DNA of 52,039 nt. Origin: Sphaerospermopsis aphanizomenoides BCCUSP55. GTDB taxonomy: Bacteria > Cyanobacteriota > Cyanobacteriia > Cyanobacteriales > Nostocaceae. Positions 43,678 through 52,037 of this stretch are shown here, piece by piece. The notes beneath the pieces are model-generated. The model was not told the origin of the DNA, searched no databases, and saw nothing but the letters and a program-made list of their open reading frames with translations. The stretch covers positions 1-52,039 of the forward strand of contig NZ_LUFH02000034.1 of NCBI RefSeq assembly GCF_001586785.1, written 5' to 3'. Numbering within the stretch: position 1 is the first letter of the stretch; each line of letters starts with the position of its first letter. The position numbers and the translations under genes are program-made.

Positions 43678-44538
43678 ATGGCGATTTCAGGATTCCTCTC
43701 TGAACTTTCTCTACCAGAAATCTTTCAGCTACTAGAGCAAGGAAATAAAACAGGAAGACTAACCATTAAATCACACTTACCTAACTCATCTCTGCAAGAC
43801 CCAATTTTTCACATTTGGTTTAAACAAGGACTGATTGTTGCTGCTGCTAATAGATTGGATGGACAGGGTTTATTATCCATCATCCAACAGCAAGGTTGGC
43901 TCAGTGCGCGTGCTGCGGCTCGAATTACAGATGTCTGTGCAACTAATCAACCCACAGGTTTATGTCTCAAATTACAAGGAGTATTGGAAGTACAACAATT
44001 AAAAATGTTATTTAGTTATCAAGTGCTTAATCAAGTTTGTAACCTATTTGAATTGCAAGATGGAGTGTTTCAGTTTGACCATAAAACGCCTATACCTACT
44101 TCAGAAATGACAGGTCTGACTGCTAAACCCAAAGAAGTCATACTCAAAGGTTTAAGGGTATTACGTAATTGGAAAATGCTGGAAGAGAAATTACCAGATC
44201 CAACTTGTGCTTTAGTCAGCAAAATTGATGACAAGCCTCAACTACCCTTAAATCCACTAGAATGGCAAATCTGGGAATTCACTAAAGGCACAGTTTCAAT
44301 TACAGCGATCGCTCAACAGTTGGATGTACCTGTAGAAAAGATCCAACAAGCCGCATTTCGACTTATAGTTGTTGGTCTAGTAGAAGAAGTTCCCATTATT
44401 TTAGAAGCAGCAGATCAGCTATGTGAGTTAGAATCAACCATGCTTGACATACAATTTGAGTCGAACAAACAAGAAAGAGGTACAGTCAGTCAATCTTTTC
44501 TCAAGAGCCTGGTTGGATTTCTCAAAAACAGAATTTAA
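43678..44538 (+). CDS. DUF4388 (PATAN) domain protein
   Basis: This 286-residue protein starts with the PATAN/DUF4388 signature (FLSELSLPEIFQLLEQGNKT, GRLTIKS, WFKQGLIVAAANRLDGQGLL). This domain is known from the N-terminus of PatA-like response regulators and from gliding or GTPase systems. A second helical part (about 90-170) and a winged-helix-like end (WEFTKGTVSITAIAQQLDVP, VEKIQQAAFRLIVVGLVEEV) follow. There is no receiver domain, so it is a stand-alone adaptor. It is first of four same-strand genes ending with an MglA-like GTPase. Confidence 0.85.
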   Translation: MAISGFLSELSLPEIFQLLEQGNKTGRLTIKSHLPNSSLQDPIFHIWFKQGLIVAAANRLDGQGLLSIIQQQGWLSARAAARITDVCATNQPTGLCLKLQGVLEVQQLKMLFSYQVLNQVCNLFELQDGVFQFDHKTPIPTSEMTGLTAKPKEVILKGLRVLRNWKMLEEKLPDPTCALVSKIDDKPQLPLNPLEWQIWEFTKGTVSITAIAQQLDVPVEKIQQAAFRLIVVGLVEEVPIILEAADQLCELESTMLDIQFESNKQERGTVSQSFLKSLVGFLKNRI

Positions 44539-44888
44539 TTTAGCTTTAAATCCAACATACCAGGACTCTACCGCTAATTTTTCAGCATCAACATCCGATT
44601 TGATTTTGGCAAAATTATATATCTGCTTTTCTCTGATGTTTCTCATCTCTTAACATCACACTGGTTTAACTCTTACCTGTTTTTACAAGAGGACAACATA
44701 AGGTATCACTCATCAAATAGTGTGCCTGTATAAATACCACATCTACATTGGTATGAATCAGAGCTTAAAAAAGATAAATGTCCACAACTTCTGCACAATC
44801 ATTATTTATCTTTAAAACTAAGTTCAATTTCACAAAATACTTGTTCACAATATCCAAAATTTAGTGCATATACCTGGAGATTTAAATT
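44539..44888. other. 350-bp gap inside the GTPase cassette
   Basis: No gene is visible between the PATAN and V4R-like genes; short ORFs on both strands at 44434-44653 are shadows of the PATAN 3' end. The spacing suggests a separate promoter for the V4R-like gene. No clear -35/-10 pair could be fixed. Confidence 0.4.
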
Positions 44889-45356
44889 ATGTCAGTTTTC
44901 CGCAAAGAATTAGGTGATTTTAATAGTATTGTCTGCTTTAAGTCCGCTATTACAGGCATGGAAGAAGCTTTAGGAGAAAAAGCCACAGCCATTGCTCTCA
45001 CTACAGCCGGTCGTAGTAGGGGGAAAAAGTTAGCTGAGGAATTAGGTTTAGCCGGAAGTTCAATGTCATTAGATGAAGCCGCAAATAAATTAAGAGTGGC
45101 TTTAGGTAAAGAAGGTACTCGTTTATGCATAATAGAAAAAATTGTCGCTGAAGGTGACATCATCAAAGTCTATACTTCTGAAACCTTTTGTTCTGCTGGT
45201 GAACCACTAAATTCACCCCGCAAGTGTACTTTTACGATGGGTGCAGTTTGGGGTGCTATTGAGCAACTAATTGGTAAACGATTAAGGGGAGTACAAACTG
45301 AATCTGTACTCAGAGGTGGTACTTATGATGTGTTTGAATTCACTTCTTTTGAGTAA
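44889..45356 (+). CDS. V4R-like small-molecule-binding domain protein
   Basis: This 155-residue protein (MSVFRKELGDFNSIVCFKSA) has the layout of a V4R fold: an Ala/Gly-rich helix AIALTTAGRSRGKKLAEELG, a region ANKLRVALGKEGTRLCIIEK, then strands VYTSETFCSAGEPLNSPRKC and TFTMGAVWGAIEQLIGKRLR, ending GGTYDVFEF. V4R domains bind small hydrophobic ligands or metals. The match is by pattern and could be wrong. It lies 87 bases before the roadblock gene. The ribosome site GGAG is about 10 bases before the ATG. Confidence 0.6.
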   Translation: MSVFRKELGDFNSIVCFKSAITGMEEALGEKATAIALTTAGRSRGKKLAEELGLAGSSMSLDEAANKLRVALGKEGTRLCIIEKIVAEGDIIKVYTSETFCSAGEPLNSPRKCTFTMGAVWGAIEQLIGKRLRGVQTESVLRGGTYDVFEFTSFE

Positions 45357-45443
45357 CAAATAGATGTTGCTTACATCTAGGTTGAGAATTCCTGATTCTC
45401 TGCCAATCTTCCACACACGCTAATATTAATAGAGAATTCTCAA

Positions 45444-45815
45444 ATGGCAATTAACACGGAAAAACTGGGACTGATTTTGCAGAACTTTGTAACTGCAACT
45501 ACTGATGTTCAAGGAGCAGCCCTTGTGACACCTGATGGTTTACCTTTAGCTACAAGCTTACCAGGTTCGATGGATGAAGAAAGAGTATCAGCAATGTCAG
45601 CATCCATGCTATCTTTAGGCGAACGCATAGGTATGGAATTAGCTAGAGGCACAGTTGAGCGTATCTTTGTAGAAGGCAATAAAGGCTTTGGGATTCTGAC
45701 TGGTTGTGGTGAAGATGCTGTGTTACTAGTTTTAGCTAATGAAACCGCTAAACAAGGAATTTTGATGTTAGAAATTAAGCGTGTAATCGCTGAAATCAAA
45801 TCAGTTTTGTTTTGA
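45444..45815 (+). CDS. roadblock/LC7 domain protein (MglB-like)
   Basis: This 123-residue protein is a single roadblock/LC7 domain: LILQNFVTATTDVQGAALVT (first helix and strand), DGLPLATSLPGSMDEERVSA, the Gly-rich GFGILTGCGEDAVLLVLANE and a final helix GILMLEIKRVIAEIKSVL. Such proteins act as GTPase-activating partners (MglB) of MglA-like small GTPases, and the GTPase is the next gene, 182 bases downstream. In Myxococcus and Thermus the pair sets cell polarity; in cyanobacteria the role is not established. Confidence 0.92.
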   Translation: MAINTEKLGLILQNFVTATTDVQGAALVTPDGLPLATSLPGSMDEERVSAMSASMLSLGERIGMELARGTVERIFVEGNKGFGILTGCGEDAVLLVLANETAKQGILMLEIKRVIAEIKSVLF

Positions 45816-45997
45816 TTGATAACTTATATCATGTTCGGTTGTCAGCTTTGTTGTTCGTCACAGACACCAATGATCATACCTGTGAGTGCTGGTAATTGGT
45901 AAATAACAATTACTAACCCATAATTTATATCCTCAGTGATAAGCCGGACTTGATATGAATTGAACTTAATATCTAAGAGATTGTTTGAGAAAAATAT

Positions 45998-46540
45998 ATG
46001 GAAATTATGCGCTTGGTTGTGACGGGAACAGTAGGAGCAGGTAAATCTACTTTCATCCGTTCTGTCAGTGAAATTGAAGTTGTAGATACAGATACCCGTG
46101 CAACTGATGAAACAGCATTATTGAAACAAAAAACTACTGTTGCATTTGATTTTGGTCGGTTGCAATTTGGTCCAGAGATGGCTTTACACCTTTATGGAAC
46201 ACCAGGTCAATCTCGCTTTGATTTTATGTGGGATATTTTAATTCGCAAAGCTCATGCTTATATTTTACTGATAGCAGCCCACCGTCCTGGTGAATTCCGG
46301 CAAGCACGTAAAATTATTCATTTTATGAATCAGCGAATGCAAATTCCAATGATTATTGGTCTAACCCACACTGACTGTCCTGGCGCTTGGAATGACGAAG
46401 ATGTTTTCTTTGCTCTGGGATATATAGATGAAAAAAATCGTCCTCCTATGGTGAATGTAAACCCTACACAGACGGAATCTGTGGCTGAAGCTGTTATCAC
46501 CCTAGTAGAACAATTGATGCAAAAAAATTATTGTCTGTAA
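45998..46540 (+). CDS. MglA/Cvn-type small GTPase
   Basis: This 180-residue Ras-like GTPase has P-loop G10-T-V-G-A-G-K-S-T18, the switch I region KTTVAFDFG, the altered switch II motif GTPGQSRFDF (67-76; Asp of DxxG is lost, as in MglA and Streptomyces conservon GTPases) and T123-H-T-D126 as a variant N/TKxD. No membrane anchor is seen. Together with the roadblock partner it makes a GTPase/GAP module. It converges with the YciI-like gene with 22 bases between, so it ends the cassette. Confidence 0.9.
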   Translation: MEIMRLVVTGTVGAGKSTFIRSVSEIEVVDTDTRATDETALLKQKTTVAFDFGRLQFGPEMALHLYGTPGQSRFDFMWDILIRKAHAYILLIAAHRPGEFRQARKIIHFMNQRMQIPMIIGLTHTDCPGAWNDEDVFFALGYIDEKNRPPMVNVNPTQTESVAEAVITLVEQLMQKNYCL

Positions 46541-46562
46541 TTTGCACAAGAAACAAAATTAA

Positions 46563-46874
46563 TTATTCCTGGGTCAAGCGATCGCTCCCTATATGTACAT
46601 TCCACTCTACTACTCTCGCTGAGTCGGCTAACATTCCATCTCGCACACGAGGACTAGTATTAACTATTTTGTGGGCTTCTTCAACATTTTCTGCTTTGAT
46701 TACCCATAATCCTGTGCCATCATGAGGTACAAATGGCCCACAACAAAGCAGAATTCCCTTGGCATATTGTTCCTGAAACCATGCCAGTTGGTCTTGATCA
46801 TGTTCTGGATGTTCTTTTTTGTATTCGTAGTAGTTTGGAACAGTGGCCACAACAACAGCAAAAAGTTTGGACAT
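46563..46874 (-). CDS. YciI-like protein
   Basis: This 103-residue protein has the YCII-type ferredoxin-like fold: SKLFAVVVATVPNYYEYKKE, then HDQDQLAWFQEQYAKGILLC, CGPFVPHDGTGLWVIKAENV and the DGMLADSARVVEWNVHIG end. Family members are small dimers of mostly unknown activity, some degrading muconolactone-like compounds. ATG 46874 is chosen because AAGGTG lies nine bases upstream; a GTG four codons earlier is also in frame. No neighbour supports a pathway. Confidence 0.85.
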   Translation of the reverse strand: MSKLFAVVVATVPNYYEYKKEHPEHDQDQLAWFQEQYAKGILLCCGPFVPHDGTGLWVIKAENVEEAHKIVNTSPRVRDGMLADSARVVEWNVHIGSDRLTQE

Positions 46875-47094
46875 AATTATTTGCACCTTTAAAAAATCTT
46901 TACTTGATAAAATAGTATATCTTAGCTGCTGGATTTTTTATTGCACTTTATTCACGGTGAATTGTAGTGTATGGTAATGTGTTTTAGGAGGTAACTATCG
47001 GCTGGTGATATGCTGGGATTTGCAAATCAATTTATATTTTCATGCTAATTCTTAGAGAATTTAGGTATCTTGTTTTTCAGTATCAACTTTTTAC

Positions 47095-47649
47095 TTACTT
47101 AAATAATCCTATTGATTGTAAACTGCTTAGTAATTGAGCAATACCTTGTGCAGCTAGTCCAACACTAGTAGCTAAACCACCAGCAATTTGAATAATCTTT
47201 AGAAAATCACCAGACTTATCTTGTGCGTCATCTAAATCATCTTGACCATTTTGGATTTCAATTTTAATATTATTAACTATATGATCATTTTTATGGTTAA
47301 GAGAATCAAGCAAATTTTCCATTTTTTCAATACGCTGTTCTTGTGATTTGATGCGTTTTTTCAGATTCTCTAACTTACCATCCATTTGTGTTTTAACTTC
47401 ACCAATTTTTTCTTTACACTCCTCAACATTAGTTTCACGAGTTTGAATTGCCGCTTCTACAGTAGCAATAATTTTGTTATCTGAATTTGCATAAACTCCT
47501 TTATGACTTTTGAGCATCTTCAATTTTTCTTGTAAACTTTCTATGTCTTCCTGATACTCTTTTTGCGATTCTCCGAGAGTTTCAATTTGTTTACCATAGT
47601 CTTTAACTTCTCTTTCTAAATCCTGGCGATCGCTATATTCTTGTGACAT
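47095..47649 (-). CDS. coiled-coil protein with hydrophobic C-terminus
   Basis: This 184-residue protein is one long coiled coil from residue 1 to about 145 (SQEYSDRQDLEREVKDYGKQ, IETLGESQKEYQEDIESLQE, and so on), followed by a Gly/Ala-rich hydrophobic end (IIQIAGGLATSVGLAAQGIA, then QLLSSLQSIGLF) that could insert in a membrane. The start at 47649 has GAGGTTAAGA upstream. It lies 15 bases after the stop of the 125-residue gene on the same strand, so they are translated together. No family name is known to me. It is part of the minus-strand set that includes the HerA ATPase. Confidence 0.7.
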   Translation of the reverse strand: MSQEYSDRQDLEREVKDYGKQIETLGESQKEYQEDIESLQEKLKMLKSHKGVYANSDNKIIATVEAAIQTRETNVEECKEKIGEVKTQMDGKLENLKKRIKSQEQRIEKMENLLDSLNHKNDHIVNNIKIEIQNGQDDLDDAQDKSGDFLKIIQIAGGLATSVGLAAQGIAQLLSSLQSIGLFK

Positions 47650-47664
47650 AATTCTTAACCTCAA

Positions 47665-48042
47665 TTATTTATTGATTTTAATAATCATATCTTGTAAATC
47701 TGCCAAATCTATGCTATTTACAAAATCTATCATTATTTGGCAATCATGGGCAATATTTTTCAATGTTTCCGCTTCAGCATTAACAGTAAAATGTAATTGT
47801 GCTTTAGCAATTAATTGTGATAATTCCTGAAATTTTGATACAATTATTTCTTGTTCTTCTTGCATGGAAGTAACAGTTTTTAATGTTGAACTTCCAGACT
47901 TTTCTAATTCAGAAAACCAGTCTGGTGCTAAAATTAGTTCTTCATATATTTTTAATAGTTGTAAATAAGCATGATTGAACTTTATAGCCTGATTTGCTAA
48001 AGTCTCGTAAGATAAAACCAGATTTTTAACTGCTATATCCAA
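47665..48042 (-). CDS. helical hypothetical protein
   Basis: This 125-residue, mostly helical protein (MDIAVKNLVLSYETLANQAI, then KFNHAYLQLLKIYEELILAP) has an amphipathic pattern throughout and no transmembrane helix or enzymatic motif. It lies directly upstream of the coiled-coil gene (15 bases) and 610 bases downstream of the HerA-type ATPase on the same strand, with the plus-strand hicBA pair between. It has no family I can name. Coding is supported by the tight linkage and helical periodicity. Confidence 0.65.
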   Translation of the reverse strand: MDIAVKNLVLSYETLANQAIKFNHAYLQLLKIYEELILAPDWFSELEKSGSSTLKTVTSMQEEQEIIVSKFQELSQLIAKAQLHFTVNAEAETLKNIAHDCQIMIDFVNSIDLADLQDMIIKINK

Positions 48043-48154
48043 AATAATTTTCTCCCGATTACATTCTTCTGATTATATATTATGTTATAATACGATTGTC
48101 AAAGTTACAAAAATAATAATTTTACTCAAATAAAACAACAAGGAAATAGTAAAA

Positions 48155-48400
48155 ATGCTGGCAACTTATATTGATAAAGCAATGGAATTAGCGGTTTATG
48201 AAATTATTGAAGATGATGGTACTTATTGGGGTGAAATTCCCGGTTTACAGGGAGTATGGGCAAATTATAAAACATTGTCAGGTTGTCAGCGTGAACTAAG
48301 AGAAGCTTTAAGTGATTGGTTAGCTTTGCGTTTGCGTTTAGGGTTAGATATTCCCGTGATTGAGGATATTAATTTAAATCAAATTACACAGCTAGTATAA
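48155..48400 (+). CDS. hicB: HicB-type antitoxin
   Basis: This 81-residue HicB-like protein has the partial RNase H-like fold: MELAVYEIIEDDGTYWGEIP, GLQGVWANYKTLSGCQRELR, then EALSDWLALRLRLGLDIPVI. It lacks a C-terminal DNA-binding helix-turn-helix, so the neutralising part is all that is present. A ribosome site, AAGGAA, precedes the ATG. hicA follows 18 bases later. The order antitoxin then toxin is the reverse of the E. coli locus and is common in cyanobacteria. Confidence 0.88.
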   Translation: MLATYIDKAMELAVYEIIEDDGTYWGEIPGLQGVWANYKTLSGCQRELREALSDWLALRLRLGLDIPVIEDINLNQITQLV

Positions 48401-48418
48401 AATTTAGTATAAAATAAA

Positions 48419-48634
48419 ATGCCTAGATTAACACCTGTTTCTTGGAATAATTTGGTAAAACGTTTGCGTGAATTGGGGTTTGAAGGACCTTATGCTGGAG
48501 GGAGACATCCACAAATGCGACGCAGTGATGTAACTGTAATTATTCCTAATCCTCATGAGGGTGATATTAGTGTGGGTTTGTTATCAAGGTTGTTACGACA
48601 AGCGGGTGTTTCTAGAGAAGAATGGTTAGGATAA
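48419..48634 (+). CDS. hicA: HicA-type mRNA interferase toxin
   Basis: This 71-residue HicA toxin is a double-stranded RNA-binding-like fold that cleaves mRNA. The core is SWNNLVKRLRELGFEGPYAG, the catalytic His30 in GGRHPQMRRSDVTVIIPNPH, and the end GLLSRLLRQAGVSREEWLG. The family length is 60-80 residues. Nothing looks broken, so the pair may be active. The two genes converge with the HerA ATPase gene: 16 bases separate the stops. Confidence 0.9.
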   Translation: MPRLTPVSWNNLVKRLRELGFEGPYAGGRHPQMRRSDVTVIIPNPHEGDISVGLLSRLLRQAGVSREEWLG

Positions 48635-48650
48635 TAAAATTTATTCCTAG

Positions 48651-51600
48651 TTATTTTACTCCTATTTGTAAATCATGTTTAACCTTATTGATTTTCGCTT
48701 GTTGAATAGCTAAACTCAAAACTCCCGTTAACTTCTCCTGTAATTCTTGTTTTTCATTTTGCAGACGCTTCAAATTATCTTTTAAACCTGATTCCTCAAT
48801 ATCAGTAATACGTCTTTGTTCATAATCAAGATTTTCTTTTAATTTTTGAATATCCGTAACTTGTGATTCTCTATCTAAAACCTGTGCTAAATTGAGAATC
48901 TGTTGTTGAATAGTTTGCATCTGACGAGATAATTTTTGCCAAAGTTGTTGATAATGACTACGACGAATACGGTTATTTGTATCCAATACCTTTTGATAAT
49001 ATTCGTCAAATATTCCTAATTTCAGATTTACCAAAGATTGTAATTCTACCAAATCAGTTAAAGTTAAATTAGCAGCAAGTTGCAAATATTTCAAACTGCG
49101 AATATTATTCGCATCAATTCGTCTATCTATTTGCAGTGATAATTCATCAGGAACGGGGTTTAAATCAAAACGTAACTCTCCAGCTAACCGATAAAAAATT
49201 TCCTGTTTTAAATTTGATAATAACAGTTGTAATTCTGTACAACCTTGGGAAACTTCCTGTAATTCCTCCCGAATATCAGTTAAACTTTGATTATGTTCTT
49301 TATATAAACGTTGATATTCTTGTAAAGCAGTGCTTAGTAAAGTTTCCTGACCTTTAATATACCAAGAACGGGATTTAATCACATCTTTAATTTTATCATT
49401 AGTAATCGAACTTTCTACCCCTAACTTCTCTTTAGCACTATTTTCATAAGGAATTTTTACCGGGTGGGGACGATACCAACCTTCCATATATAAGAAAGAT
49501 TCACCGGGTTGCAAACGCGCAATTTCTTCCATTTGTGATTGGTCTAAAAGCATTGCTTGACCAATATCTTTTCTATCATCTGCTGACACCAAACGATGGG
49601 CAATTTTCACATTTGTATTTTTGACAACCTCTGCTGCTACTCCTGTGGGTAATTGGTCAGCAATAATAATAGATTCTCTTAATGCCCGCATTTCTGCTAA
49701 CATTCTTGTAACATAATTTGCGGCTTCTTGTTTTGTATTTGCATCTTCAGCGGAAGAAGTACCTAAATTTCTCCCGACTAAATTATGTGCTTCTTCTAAT
49801 AAGAGAATATGTTCAGGATTTCCATCTTTTTCTGTACGTTGACGTTTGATATATTCCCGAATTTTCGTTAGTAAAAAGAAAGTCATTAAATTCGCTTGGT
49901 CTTGGTTCAAATAATCTAACTCTAAAATTGTGGGATATTTCAATAAATCAGCAATTGTGGGACTACTGCGTTGAGTATTTAACATTGCACCTACACCACG
50001 TTTTAATAAACTACCAATTCTCACTTCTAAAGCAGTTTTCAGGTTAGATTTTACCTCACCTGCGTAATCTTTAGTTTCAAATAAAGCGGTGATTTTTTCA
50101 TATAAATCCCGCATGGTAGGAATTGGTAAATTTTCTGGTGTTCCTTCTTCGCTTCCCGTCCATTCCCGGTCATAATATATTTCTTCCAATGCTTCGGAAA
50201 GTAAAGCAGGTAAGGGACCAGAAAGGGGTAAAGCACCACGAAAAGATGCTTCTAAATTAGAAATGTGTTCATAAAAAGGTACACCTGCGGAGACTTCAAA
50301 GGGATTAAAACGGAAAGGGGAAATTAAATCATTTCCTAAAGTGTAAACTCGTAATTCTTGGGTGAGAATTTTTAGAGATTTGAGAAATTCTATATCAGCA
50401 CGAGTAAATTTACTCAGATTAGGATTGATAGCTAACAGTGAACGATATTCAGTTTTTGCAGGTTCAAAGACTAAAAACGGAATTTTATGACTCCATAACT
50501 GAGTGAGTAAATTAAAAGCTGTGGTGGTTTTTCCACTTCCAGGAACACCACAAATAAAAGCGTGTTTATTCAGTTGTTTTAATTCTATTTGGATTTTATT
50601 TTCTTCACCTCGACTGGTTTCATAACCACCAAAATCAATCCATTGTTTATCTTGTTCTAAACTGGTAATATCATTTTCTTGACTAATTCCCGCTACAGGT
50701 GCATCACTGGGAACGACTATCCGAAATAAACCGCTAATTTCATTTAATGTCGCATAACGGTGTAAAGGTTTTAAATCTAAAACGCGCACACTACCTTTAC
50801 CTGTGATAGAGTCACCACCAAATTCTGCTTCTCCCAGTCCTCTATCCCATTCTTCCCAGTGGGTAGCGGTGGAAAGTTTTCCTGATTGGGTAGCTGCAAG
50901 ACTGGCTGCAAATGTGGGATGATTAGGAGTGAGAATTACTGTGCGGTAGCGGCTTTTTTTCGTTCCACTTAATAATAATGTTCCTAAAACGCTGCGAACT
51001 GCTAACTCATTTTTACCCAAAACTTTGAAACTATAACGAAATAAACTTTCTGTCAGGTAGGAAGATTGATATTTCTCATAAATACGAGAAACTAATTGTG
51101 CGTTTCTGTCTCCTTCCCTAGCAGAACTCAAACTAGAACCACTACTAGCTTGTCGCAGTTGGGATAACATTTGATCTAGGGCGTTAATCCAACTCGATTT
51201 TTCTTGTAAGGTAGTAGTATCTGGTTGAAAAGTAATCTCTAGCATGAGGGGACTATTGAAGCGAGAAATTACTTGACAAACTACTAACATATCGTTAGCT
51301 TCATCTGCTTCTAATTGCAGTGGTACATAATAATTTGGTAGTCCTTTTGTATTGAGTGATGCTAAGGAATCTTTGGGACGGGTGCTGATAATTTCTTCGT
51401 GTTTTATTGCTTCACCAATACAGTCTACCCAATTGAGATTTTGCAGTTGGGGAACTTGTGATTGTAATTCGATTTTATAAAATTGGTTGAGAAATCCATC
51501 GGTGATAATTTTTTTAATATCTTCAGCAATTTGAGTTTCGGTATCTGGTGAAATAGGTTCTGATTGACTGACGACCAAGTAAATACCAAGTCGTTTATCG

Positions 51601-51794
51601 AAGGGTAAACCAGGTGTGTAGCGATAGCGAATGGAAAAGGTGAGGTTATACACTTTACCAATATCGCTGAGGAGAAGTAAGAAGTCTTTTTGACTGCTGA
51701 GGACTTTTTGACGTACTCCTTGGCCGTATTGGGAGATGTATTTTTGGGATTTTAAATCGGGGAGTTGGGGTATTTGGAATATGAGGGGGAACAT
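48651..51794 (-). CDS. HerA/VirB4-type ATPase with C-terminal coiled coil
   Basis: The 1047 residues comprise an N-terminal domain of unknown fold (1-about 380), a HerA/FtsK-like P-loop ATPase (about 390-790) and a long coiled coil (about 830-1045). Walker A is G416-VPGSGKT; Walker B is in HILLLEEAHNL from 662; DQLPTG and HRLVSADDRKDIGQAM (near 731) provide the sensor and arginine-finger regions; GESFLYMEGWYRPHPVKIPY closes the ATPase. HerA-type rings drive DNA translocation or remodelling, and many are paired with nucleases in prokaryotic defence systems. Here the linked genes are coiled-coil proteins rather than a recognised nuclease. The upstream gene, cut by the window edge, is also coiled coil. 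Confidence 0.88.
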   Translation of the reverse strand: MFPLIFQIPQLPDLKSQKYISQYGQGVRQKVLSSQKDFLLLLSDIGKVYNLTFSIRYRYTPGLPFDKRLGIYLVVSQSEPISPDTETQIAEDIKKIITDGFLNQFYKIELQSQVPQLQNLNWVDCIGEAIKHEEIISTRPKDSLASLNTKGLPNYYVPLQLEADEANDMLVVCQVISRFNSPLMLEITFQPDTTTLQEKSSWINALDQMLSQLRQASSGSSLSSAREGDRNAQLVSRIYEKYQSSYLTESLFRYSFKVLGKNELAVRSVLGTLLLSGTKKSRYRTVILTPNHPTFAASLAATQSGKLSTATHWEEWDRGLGEAEFGGDSITGKGSVRVLDLKPLHRYATLNEISGLFRIVVPSDAPVAGISQENDITSLEQDKQWIDFGGYETSRGEENKIQIELKQLNKHAFICGVPGSGKTTTAFNLLTQLWSHKIPFLVFEPAKTEYRSLLAINPNLSKFTRADIEFLKSLKILTQELRVYTLGNDLISPFRFNPFEVSAGVPFYEHISNLEASFRGALPLSGPLPALLSEALEEIYYDREWTGSEEGTPENLPIPTMRDLYEKITALFETKDYAGEVKSNLKTALEVRIGSLLKRGVGAMLNTQRSSPTIADLLKYPTILELDYLNQDQANLMTFFLLTKIREYIKRQRTEKDGNPEHILLLEEAHNLVGRNLGTSSAEDANTKQEAANYVTRMLAEMRALRESIIIADQLPTGVAAEVVKNTNVKIAHRLVSADDRKDIGQAMLLDQSQMEEIARLQPGESFLYMEGWYRPHPVKIPYENSAKEKLGVESSITNDKIKDVIKSRSWYIKGQETLLSTALQEYQRLYKEHNQSLTDIREELQEVSQGCTELQLLLSNLKQEIFYRLAGELRFDLNPVPDELSLQIDRRIDANNIRSLKYLQLAANLTLTDLVELQSLVNLKLGIFDEYYQKVLDTNNRIRRSHYQQLWQKLSRQMQTIQQQILNLAQVLDRESQVTDIQKLKENLDYEQRRITDIEESGLKDNLKRLQNEKQELQEKLTGVLSLAIQQAKINKVKHDLQIGVK

Positions 51795-51854
51795 GATTAA
51801 ATATTAATTATGTTTATACAATTTTTTTAATTTTCTTTGATTATTAAGGCTCTT

Positions 51855-52037
51855 TTAATTAATATTGTTGATAAGCTTCAGTATTTTCTCTTTCTCTTTA
51901 CAGAATTTTTCAATATCTTGTTCAATATTAGTTAGTTTTTGACTTAAATTTTTACATTCATTGTTTAAATTATCTTTGCTTTCTGAAAGGGCATTTATTT
52001 TTAAACTATAAGACCTCTTTTGATATTCAATTAAAAT
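51855..52037 (-). CDS. coiled-coil protein, C-terminal part (cut by window edge)
   Basis: On the minus strand the frame that ends at the TAA complementary to 51855-51857 is open to the window edge. The 60 visible residues (ILIEYQKRSYSLKINALSES, KDNLNNECKNLSQKLTNIEQ, DIEKFCKEKEKILKLINNIN) are strongly coiled-coil. The gene ends 60 bases before the HerA ATPase start and is probably its operon neighbour. The start lies outside the window. Confidence 0.6.
   Translation of the reverse strand: MLIEYQKRSYSLKINALSESKDNLNNECKNLSQKLTNIEQDIEKFCKEKEKILKLINNIN

Noticed and set aside
44434-44653. Two short ORFs at the end of the PATAN gene
   Set aside because: They are opposite-strand and other-frame shadows of the same DNA, without ribosome sites or recognisable motifs.
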